11,469 nucleotides of DNA, from the NCBI GenBank assembly GCA_012274175.1, contig JAAOZZ010000321.1, forward strand, positions 1 to 11,469. Direction: 5' to 3'. Source of the DNA: Betaproteobacteria bacterium. GTDB taxonomy: Bacteria; Pseudomonadota; Gammaproteobacteria; Burkholderiales; Usitatibacteraceae. Under the pieces are notes generated by a model, which ran no database searches, was not told the DNA's origin, and saw nothing but the letters and a program-made list of their open reading frames with translations. The position numbers and the translations under genes were made by a program. This document shows positions 7,062 through 11,469 of this stretch, in pieces; position 1 is the first letter of the stretch, and every line of letters starts with the position of its first letter.

Positions 7062-7817
7062 ATGAACGGGACGGGCAAGGTGGCGATCGTCACGGGAGCG
7101 GGCACCGGCATCGGCAAGGCCGCGGCGCTCGCGTTGCTGAAGGAAGGCTACCGCGTGGCGCTCGCGGGTCGGCGCGCCGAGCCGCTCGAGCAGGCGCTCG
7201 CCGAGTCGGGCGCCGGCGATCGCGCCATCGCCGTGCCCACGGACGTGGGCGATCCCGCTTCGGTGCGCGCGCTCTTCGCCCGGACGAAGGCTGCATTCGG
7301 CCGCCTCGACGTGCTCTTCAACAACGCGGGCACGGGAGCGCCGGCGATCCCCATGGAAGACCTCACGTTCGAGCAATGGAAGAACGTCGTGGACGCGAAC
7401 CTCACCGGCGCCTTCCTCTGCACCCAGGAGGCGATCCGCATCATGAAGGCCCAGGATCCGCGCGGTGGCCGCATCATCAACAACGGGTCCATCTCCGCCC
7501 ACGCTCCGCGGCCCAACTCGGTGGCCTACACCGCCACCAAGCACGCCATCACGGGCCTCACCAAGTGCACCTCGCTCGATGGCCGCAAGCACGACATCGC
7601 GTGCTCCCAGATCGACATCGGCAACGCCGCGACCGAGATGACCGAGCGCATGGCCAAGGGCGTGATGCAGGCCAACGGCGAGATGGCGGTCGAGCCGCGC
7701 ATGGACGTGCGCCACGTGGCGAGCGCGGTGGTCTACATGGCGAGCCTGCCGCTCGACGCCAACGTGCAGTTCATGACGATCATGGCCACGAAGATGCCCT
7801 TCGTCGGGCGCGGCTAG
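7062..7817 (+). CDS. Short-chain dehydrogenase/reductase (SDR), classical type
   Basis: This 251-aa protein has the full classical SDR pattern: TGAGTGIG (11-18) for the dinucleotide, Asp61-Val62, NNAG (87-90), and the catalytic tetrad Asn113, Ser143, Tyr156, Lys160 in the YTATK context. Arg37-Arg38 after the second strand favour NADP(H). The C-terminal part ([16 protein letters not shown], then [16 protein letters not shown]) is typical of bacterial SDRs of this size. ATG 7062 has GAGGAA at 7048-7053. It is co-directional with, and 25 nt downstream of, the transaminase and ends before a strong terminator, so the two form an operon. Reduction or oxidation of the semialdehyde or a related hydroxy acid is a reasonable guess from context, but the substrate is unproven. 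Confidence 0.93.
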   Translation: MNGTGKVAIVTGAGTGIGKAAALALLKEGYRVALAGRRAEPLEQALAESGAGDRAIAVPTDVGDPASVRALFARTKAAFGRLDVLFNNAGTGAPAIPMEDLTFEQWKNVVDANLTGAFLCTQEAIRIMKAQDPRGGRIINNGSISAHAPRPNSVAYTATKHAITGLTKCTSLDGRKHDIACSQIDIGNAATEMTERMAKGVMQANGEMAVEPRMDVRHVASAVVYMASLPLDANVQFMTIMATKMPFVGRG

Positions 7818-7922
7818 GCCTTCCCTACGAGCCGGACGACGCGCCGGGCGGCGGCACGGGAATACCTCCGTACTTGCCGACTCGCGGTTTCGCGCGGCGT
7901 CCTCGCAGCCCGCCCGAAAAAC

Positions 7923-7948
7923 AAAACCCCCGCCGCGGCGGGGGTTTT
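7923..7948. terminator. Bidirectional terminator, perfect 26-bp palindrome
   Basis: Positions 7923-7948 read the same on both strands: AAAACCCCCGCCG followed by its exact complement ending in TTTT; on the plus strand the T run continues to 7950. It closes the transaminase-SDR operon and the convergent 54-aa gene, which ends at 7967. Confidence 0.93.
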
Positions 7949-7966
7949 TTCGGCAAGGTCGGCGCC

Positions 7967-8131
7967 TCAGGCCGGAACGGTCCTACGGGCGCGGGTCGCG
8001 GATTCGGACGGAGCCGGCTGCGGGGGCATCGCGTCGCGTGGAGGCCTGCGGACATCGTCCTTTTCCCGGGCGCGGCGCGCCATCTCGGCGTACGCCCGCT
8101 TGACCATTTCGAAATCGTACTCATGGGTCAT
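7967..8131 (-). CDS. Small charged hypothetical protein (54 aa)
   Basis: ATG 8131 has an AAGGAG SD with 7-nt spacing, which selects it over an upstream in-frame ATG (8155). The N-terminal half (MTHEYDFEMVKRAYAEMARR) is a charged, probably amphipathic helix, and the rest is Pro/Arg-rich and likely disordered. About 80% of codons end in G or C. There is no signal peptide or membrane segment. It has a strong terminator and is divergent from the aldolase gene. Function is unknown; no family is recognised. Confidence 0.65.
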   Translation of the reverse strand: MTHEYDFEMVKRAYAEMARRAREKDDVRRPPRDAMPPQPAPSESATRARRTVPA

Positions 8132-8259
8132 GGGTCGCTCCTTCGCGGTGATCACAATCGCGAGTCTGCTTCATGGGAAGGAAGCTGCCTATCAGACACG
8201 TCCTACGAGGCGCGGCAAATCGCGGCGAGTGGGCGCTCCCCCGATGTACACTCGCGCCC
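8132..8259. promoter_or_regulatory. Divergent region between the 54-aa gene and the aldolase gene
   Basis: This 128-nt gap contains TACACT (8247-8252), a -10-like box only 7 nt before the aldolase ATG, and no SD there, which suggests a leaderless transcript. GTCCTAC at 8200-8206 recurs upstream of the zinc-ribbon gene at 10877-10883. No -35 box is convincing. Confidence 0.3.
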
Positions 8260-9027
8260 ATGGACCTCCCCCGCAACGCATTCCGGCACGCGCTCCTGGC
8301 CGGACGCCAGCAGATCGGCCTCTGGGTGTCCCTCGCCAGCGCCTACAGCGCCGAGGTCGTCGCCGGATCCGGATTCGACTGGCTGCTGATCGACACGGAG
8401 CATTCTCCCAACGAGGTCGACACCACGCTCGCGCAATTGCAGGCCGTGGCCGCCTCGCCCACCACCGCCATCGTGCGCCCGGCCTGGAACGACAAGGTGC
8501 TGATCAAGCGCCACCTGGACATCGGCGCCCAGACGCTGCTCATTCCCTACGTCGAGGACGAGGAGGAGGCGGCCGCGGCCGTGGCGGCGATGCGCTACCC
8601 CCCGCGGGGCGTACGCGGCGTGGCGGGAACGACGCGCGCCGCGCGCTTCGGGCGAGTGCAGGACTACGCCCGGCGCGCCGAGAGCGAGCTCTGCCTCCTG
8701 GTGCAGGTCGAGACGCGCCGCGGCCTCGAGCGCCTGGACGCCATCGCGAAGGTCGATGGCGTCGACGGCGTGTTCATCGGGCCCGCGGACCTGGCCGCGG
8801 GACTCGGCCACCTGGGCGACATTCCCCACCCGGAAGTGCAGGCCGCGATCCAGGATGGCGTGAAGCGCATCCGCGCCTGCGGCCGCGCGGCCGGCATCCT
8901 CGCCACCGACGAGGCGAGCGCCCGCCGCTACATGGAGTGGGGCACCACGTTCACCGCGGTGGGGCTGGACGCCATGATCCTCGCCCGCGAGACGGAAAAG
9001 CTCGCGGCGAAATTCCGCGCCCCCTGA
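8260..9027 (+). CDS. HpcH/HpaI-family class II aldolase (2-oxo acid aldolase)
   Basis: The 255-aa product matches HpaI (4-hydroxy-2-oxoheptanedioate aldolase) and related sugar-acid aldolases nearly end to end. It shows QQIGLWVSLASAYSAE (17-32), FDWLLIDTEHSPN (39-51) with Asp45 and His48, VRPAWND (72-78) with Arg73, VQVET (148-152) with metal ligand Glu151, and FIGPADL (172-178) with metal ligand Asp177. These enzymes use a divalent metal to split 4-hydroxy-2-oxo acids reversibly into pyruvate and an aldehyde. All catalytic residues I can place are present. ATG 8260 fits the family N-terminus; no SD is seen and a TACACT box lies 7 nt upstream. The gene is monocistronic. Whether the substrate is a homoprotocatechuate-pathway intermediate or a sugar acid cannot be told, as no pathway partner adjoins it. 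Confidence 0.92.
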   Translation: MDLPRNAFRHALLAGRQQIGLWVSLASAYSAEVVAGSGFDWLLIDTEHSPNEVDTTLAQLQAVAASPTTAIVRPAWNDKVLIKRHLDIGAQTLLIPYVEDEEEAAAAVAAMRYPPRGVRGVAGTTRAARFGRVQDYARRAESELCLLVQVETRRGLERLDAIAKVDGVDGVFIGPADLAAGLGHLGDIPHPEVQAAIQDGVKRIRACGRAAGILATDEASARRYMEWGTTFTAVGLDAMILARETEKLAAKFRAP

Positions 9028-9237
9028 CGTCGCCCGGCGGCGACGCTCGATCCCCTGTTGCATCCGATCCGGCGGCGCAGGCCGCCGGATGCCCTTGATC
9101 TGACCGCCGCCGGCCCGAAGGCCGGCGGCTCCGTCATCGAACCCGTCCACCGCGGGGAGGCGTCCCTCCGCACGCGGGCCGGGCGGCGACCCGAAATCCT
9201 CGTTAGGCGGGCCGCGCACAGCCCGCGAAGTCGCCGG
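9028..9237. repeat. Convergent intergenic region with a cluster of GC-rich hairpins
   Basis: Three perfect stems, each with a 4-nt loop, follow the aldolase stop: 9028-9045 (7 bp), 9067-9090 (10 bp, ATCCGGCGGC arm) and 9106-9129 (10 bp, GCCGCCGGCC arm, CGAA loop). A fourth (GCGGGC 9207-9212 with GCCCGC 9221-9226) lies 11 nt beyond the stop of the 65-aa gene. None has a T-run. They may end transcription poorly, stabilise 3' ends, or be palindromic repeat elements. Confidence 0.55.
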
Positions 9238-9435
9238 TTACAGCATCAGCCATTCGCGCATCGCCAGGCGCGCCTCGTGCTCGAAGCGCGCCTGCGCGTT
9301 GGCGACCCGCACGGGAAGTCCCGGGCGCCGTTGCTCCTCTACCAGCGCCGCGAAACCGTATTGGCGCTGCTTCAGCTTCATCCGCCGCGCCGGCACCCAC
9401 GGGCGCCATGGCGGCTTGAAGATCATCGCGTTCAT
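9238..9435 (-). CDS. Small basic hypothetical protein (65 aa)
   Basis: ATG 9435 follows AGGTGA, a good SD. From this ATG onward about 88% of codons end in G or C, whereas the same frame just upstream falls to roughly 56% and contains a terminator hairpin, so the longer frame up to 9729 is not the gene. The protein is basic and aromatic at the N-terminus (MNAMIFKPPWRPWVPARRMK) with a charged helical C-terminus (ANAQARFEHEARLAMREW). It has no signal peptide or membrane segment. Function is unknown. It is convergent with the aldolase gene. Confidence 0.65.
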   Translation of the reverse strand: MNAMIFKPPWRPWVPARRMKLKQRQYGFAALVEEQRRPGLPVRVANAQARFEHEARLAMREWLML

Positions 9436-9475
9436 CGTCGTCACCTGTTGTCCTGGTTGCCGCGCACCCGCAAAC

Positions 9476-9510
9476 AAAAAGCCCGGAGGTCTTTTCGGCT
9501 CTCCGGGCTT
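9476..9510 (-). terminator. Rho-independent terminator upstream of the 65-aa gene
   Basis: AAGCCCGGAG (9479-9488) and CTCCGGGCTT (9501-9510) form a perfect 10-bp stem with a 12-nt loop. On the minus strand it leads into TTTTTGTTTG. It implies a minus-strand transcript entering from 9511-9740, where no confident gene is visible. Confidence 0.85.
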
Positions 9511-9542
9511 GGCGGGGAATTCCTCGCTGACGATGATGAGGT

Positions 9543-9662
9543 CTATTCCGTCGTTCTCCCGGAGAGCGTCCGATCCATGGCGGCTCGGCTCCCGATGCCC
9601 TGCGCAAGGCAGGACGCGGGCGCTTTGCGCCAGGTCGGCAGATGGATGAAGGTGCTCGTCAT
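9543..9662 (-). CDS. Possible 39-aa ORF ending just before a terminator (uncertain)
   Basis: Between 9436 and 9779 (344 nt) there is no secure gene. This minus-strand ORF (start MTSTFIHLPTWRKAPASCLA, stop TAG at 9543-9545) has a genome-like codon bias (about 80% G/C at position 3) and ends about 30 nt before the terminator at 9476-9510. An in-frame ATG at 9710 would make it 55 aa. Neither start has a good SD. The only strong SD nearby (AGGAGGGG, 9737-9730) feeds ATG 9723 in a different frame with poor codon bias. It could be a small gene, a frameshifted remnant, or a non-coding transcript. Confidence 0.28.
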   Translation of the reverse strand: MTSTFIHLPTWRKAPASCLAQGIGSRAAMDRTLSGRTTE

Positions 9663-9736
9663 GTTTCTCGGGAAAACGCTCGTCGTTACGTGATGGTGCG
9701 ATGCTGCCATGCAGCATCGACATCGTCAACCCCTCC

Positions 9737-9742
9737 TATAAT
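9737..9742 (+). promoter_or_regulatory. Consensus -10 box (TATAAT) for queED
   Basis: A perfect TATAAT lies 37 nt before the queE ATG. A good -35 is lacking: TCGACA at 9717-9722 is only 14 nt away. The complement of this stretch is the SD of the minus-strand ATG 9723, so the two strands share signals here. Confidence 0.5.
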
Positions 9743-9779
9743 GCAAATCCGGATTCCACGGGAGGGGGCGAGCGCGACG

Positions 9780-10412
9780 ATGTATTCGGTGAAGGAGATC
9801 TTCTACACGCTGCAGGGCGAGGGGGCCAACAGCGGCACGCCGGCGGTCTTCTGCCGCTTCGCCGGCTGCAACCTCTGGTCGGGGCGCGAGGCCGACCGCG
9901 CGCGCGCCGCGTGCGACTTCTGCGACACGGAGTTCGTCGGCACCGACGGGCCGGGCGGCGGCCGGTTCGACGACGCGGGCCGCCTCGCCGATGCGGTCGA
10001 GGCCGCGTGGCCCCACGGCGACCGGTGCCACCGCTTCGTCGTGTGCACCGGCGGGGAGCCCTTGCTGCAGCTCGACCGCGAAGGCGTCGATGCGTTGCAC
10101 CGGCGGGGGTTTCGCGTGGCGGTGGAAACCAATGGAACGCTCGCGGCCCCGCAAGGCATCGACTGGATCTGCGTGAGCCCCAAGGCGCGCCAGCCGCTCG
10201 CGCAGGATTCGGGCGACGAGCTGAAGCTCGTCTATCCGCAGCGCGACGCGCTCCCCGAGCGCTTCGAATCCCTCGACTTCGACCATTTCTTCCTGCAGCC
10301 CATGGCCGGGCCCGCGCTCGAGGCCCACACGCGCCGGGCCGTCGACTACTGCCTCGCGCACCCGCGCTGGCGCCTCTCGATCCAGTCCCACAAGATGATC
10401 GGCATCCGCTGA
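9780..10412 (+). CDS. queE: 7-carboxy-7-deazaguanine synthase QueE (radical SAM)
   Basis: The 210-aa product converts 6-carboxy-5,6,7,8-tetrahydropterin to 7-carboxy-7-deazaguanine by a radical SAM ring contraction in queuosine biosynthesis. The N-terminus YSVKEIFYTLQGEGANSGTP (2-21) is diagnostic. The cluster cysteines are C30, C45 and C48, a CX14CX2C arrangement rather than the usual CX3CX2C; this variant is known from Burkholderia QueE. Further motifs are VVCTGGEPLLQLD (87-99), VAVETNGT (113-120), WICVSPKA (129-136) and DELKLVYP (146-153), and the C-terminus RLSIQSHKMIGIR is typical. GGAG with extra G residues lies about 11-15 nt upstream of ATG 9780. The stop is 2 nt before queD, so the two are translationally linked. 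All expected motifs are intact. Confidence 0.96.
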   Translation: MYSVKEIFYTLQGEGANSGTPAVFCRFAGCNLWSGREADRARAACDFCDTEFVGTDGPGGGRFDDAGRLADAVEAAWPHGDRCHRFVVCTGGEPLLQLDREGVDALHRRGFRVAVETNGTLAAPQGIDWICVSPKARQPLAQDSGDELKLVYPQRDALPERFESLDFDHFFLQPMAGPALEAHTRRAVDYCLAHPRWRLSIQSHKMIGIR

Positions 10413-10414
10413 AG

Positions 10415-10774
10415 ATGGAAGTCGCCTACCGCTTCGGGTTCGACGCCGCCCACCGCTTCGACGACTATCCGCCGGGCCACGCCTATCGCGGCGTGCACGG
10501 GCACTCGTTCCAGGTGGAAGTGGCGCTCGAGGGCGAGCCCGACGCCGCGAGCGGTTTCGTGGCGGACCTGGGCGCGGTGGAGCGGGCATGCCACGAAGTG
10601 CGCGCCGCCCTCGACCATCGCATGCTGAACGAGATCGACGGCCTCGCGAAGCCCAGCCTCGAGAACCTGTGCACGTACATCTGGTGTGCCCTGGCGGCTC
10701 GCTTCCCCAACCTGTCGCGCGTCACCGTGCGCCGCGATTCCCTCGGGCAAAGCTGCTCCTACACCGGCCAGTGA
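10415..10774 (+). CDS. queD: 6-carboxytetrahydropterin synthase-like protein QueD (PTPS family)
   Basis: The 119-aa protein has the PTPS fold motifs: FDAAHRF (9-15) with zinc ligand His13, VHGHSF (27-32) with zinc ligands His28 and His30, GFVADLGAVE (47-56), LDHRMLN (66-72) with His68, PSLENLCTYIW (80-90), and a C-terminal RRDSLGQSCSY (106-116). QueD makes 6-carboxytetrahydropterin from dihydroneopterin triphosphate, the substrate of QueE. The gene starts 2 nt after queE, supporting that role. Oddity: the catalytic Cys of the C-x-x-x-H-G-H motif is Tyr24 here (YRGVHGH), and the late Glu of the classical enzyme appears as Asp108. This may be a natural subtype, so the gene symbol rests on context and fold. 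Confidence 0.85.
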   Translation: MEVAYRFGFDAAHRFDDYPPGHAYRGVHGHSFQVEVALEGEPDAASGFVADLGAVERACHEVRAALDHRMLNEIDGLAKPSLENLCTYIWCALAARFPNLSRVTVRRDSLGQSCSYTGQ

Positions 10775-10948
10775 AGCGTACGGCCGCCGATTCCCGTCGC
10801 CGCGCGGCAACACGGAACTAGCGCCACGCCCGCGCGGTCGCACAGTGCGAGCCGCGCCCGATCCTCACCCAGGATCGTCCTACAAGAAAATTCCGTCCCA
10901 AGCGCGTGCACAGCCGTCCGCATCGGTCACGCGAAAGGAGTCCGCACC
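10775..10948. other. Intergenic region with two inverted repeats before the zinc-ribbon gene
   Basis: A near-perfect stem runs from 10832-10843 to 10845-10857 (GCGCGG/CCGCGC outer arms, one bulge); it may end the queED transcript but has no T-run. GATCCT-CACCC-AGGATC (10860-10876) is a perfect dyad directly followed by GTCCTAC (10877-10883). The SD AAGGAG is at 10935-10940. No gene is supported here. Confidence 0.5.
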
Positions 10949-11455
10949 ATGAGGCATCCATCCACGCCGTCCGGGAACAACGGGAATTCGCAGCGCACGC
11001 GCGGCGCGATCCGGACCCACCTCGGGCGCAAGCGCACCGGTCCGCGCGCGCGCACGTTCGGCCAATCCACGCTCGAGGGCGTGCAGCAGGTGACGGAATC
11101 GGCGCGCCATCGCCAGGAAGAGCTCTTCGACCGCCTGCTCGCCGGGTTCCACCAGATATTCGACAAGGCGGGCGAGTCCACGTCCACCGCCTTCGACCGG
11201 GCCCTCTACGCCGCCTGCGACGGGCTGGTTTCCGCCGGGGAATTCACGGCGGAGAATGCCGAGCGCCTGCGCCAGTACCTGCGCCGCGACCTGCTGCAGC
11301 GCGACCATCCGACGATGACCTTTCGCACCGGCGACATCACGACCGCGGGCACGCTCACCTGCGTGGGCTGCGGCTGGACGATCATCACCCAGCGCTCGAC
11401 CGTGCTTCCACCCTGCCCGCACTGCGGGGACACCGCATACCGCAAGACCGACTGA
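10949..11455 (+). CDS. YbeL-type zinc-ribbon protein (formerly DUF1451 family)
   Basis: The 168-aa protein starts at ATG 10949 with an AAGGAG SD (8-nt spacing). The first 40 or so residues are basic and Ser/Gly-rich (GAIRTHLGRKRTGPRART) and probably disordered. Residues 45-120 are helical and charged (RHRQEELFDRLLAGFHQIF, then ENAERLRQYLRRDLLQ). The C-terminus has FRTGDITTAGTLTCVGCGW (125-143) and PPCPHCGDTAYRK (154-166), so Cys138, Cys141, Cys156 and Cys159 form a zinc ribbon. This order of helical region, GE/GD-strand and terminal ribbon matches E. coli YbeL, whose function is unknown. The extended basic N-terminus is unlike YbeL. No membrane segment is seen. The last 14 nt of the window after the stop are non-coding. 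Confidence 0.8.
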   Translation: MRHPSTPSGNNGNSQRTRGAIRTHLGRKRTGPRARTFGQSTLEGVQQVTESARHRQEELFDRLLAGFHQIFDKAGESTSTAFDRALYAACDGLVSAGEFTAENAERLRQYLRRDLLQRDHPTMTFRTGDITTAGTLTCVGCGWTIITQRSTVLPPCPHCGDTAYRKTD

Positions 11456-11469
11456 GGCCGCGTGGGAAC

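Noticed and set aside
5705..7117. A 470-aa minus-strand frame opposite the transaminase gene
   Set aside because: Low-complexity Ala/Arg/His/Val-rich mirror frame; the plus strand encodes an intact aminotransferase with all active-site residues.
7825..8124. 99-aa minus-strand frame
   Set aside because: It runs through the perfect palindromic terminator and overlaps the better-supported 54-aa gene in another frame.
8203..9219. 338-aa minus-strand frame opposite the aldolase gene
   Set aside because: Shadow frame with no recognisable motifs; the plus strand has a complete HpaI-family enzyme.
9436..9729. Upstream extension of the 65-aa protein to a TTG at 9729 or ATG at 9723
   Set aside because: Third-position G/C falls sharply and the frame runs through a terminator hairpin; ATG 9435 has its own SD. 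The strong SD at 9737-9730 is kept as a separate open question.

Overview
The window is GC-rich and gene-dense, with strong third-position G/C bias in the real genes and typical Shine-Dalgarno (SD) sites. It looks like ordinary chromosome from a proteobacterium, most likely a betaproteobacterium. The best clue is QueE, which has the CX14CX2C cluster motif known from Burkholderia QueE. A beta-alanine/omega-amino acid:pyruvate transaminase, a YbeL-type zinc-ribbon protein and WXXGXW-repeat secreted proteins fit the same assignment. I see no rRNA, tRNA, CRISPR array, prophage or insertion sequence.

Layout from left to right. (1) 1-1382: the N-terminal part of a class III nucleotidyl-cyclase-like protein on the minus strand. 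Divergent from it are two tandem paralogous small proteins of unknown function on the plus strand, then a convergent 62-aa ORF. (2) 1504-3165: ettA, the ABC-F translation factor, on the minus strand. (3) 3211-5544, all minus strand: two secreted WXXGXW proteins (130 and 146 aa) with related cores, a fumarylacetoacetate-hydrolase-family protein that seems to lack two metal ligands, and a 42-aa membrane or secreted mini-protein with its own SD and terminator. Three strong Rho-independent terminators split this block into single-gene units. (4) 5699-7817, plus strand: a two-gene operon of omega-amino acid:pyruvate transaminase and an SDR oxidoreductase, closed by a perfect palindromic terminator shared with a convergent 54-aa gene. 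(5) 8260-9027: an HpaI-family class II aldolase, facing a convergent 65-aa gene (9238-9435), with three GC-rich hairpins between them. (6) 9780-10774: queE-queD, 2 nt apart, for the early steps of queuosine/7-deazaguanine synthesis. (7) 10949-11455: a YbeL-type zinc-ribbon protein.

Metabolically, the transaminase (amino group to pyruvate, giving a semialdehyde), the SDR, the pyruvate-releasing aldolase and the FAH-family protein suggest small-molecule catabolism, but only the transaminase/SDR pair is a convincing operon. QueE and QueD act in one pathway: QueD makes 6-carboxytetrahydropterin and QueE converts it to 7-carboxy-7-deazaguanine.

I found no clear new defence or mobile system. The best leads are the paralog pair beside the cyclase-like gene, the altered catalytic positions in the FAH-family protein and in QueD, the unlisted 42-aa gene, and several unexplained inverted repeats in intergenic DNA.
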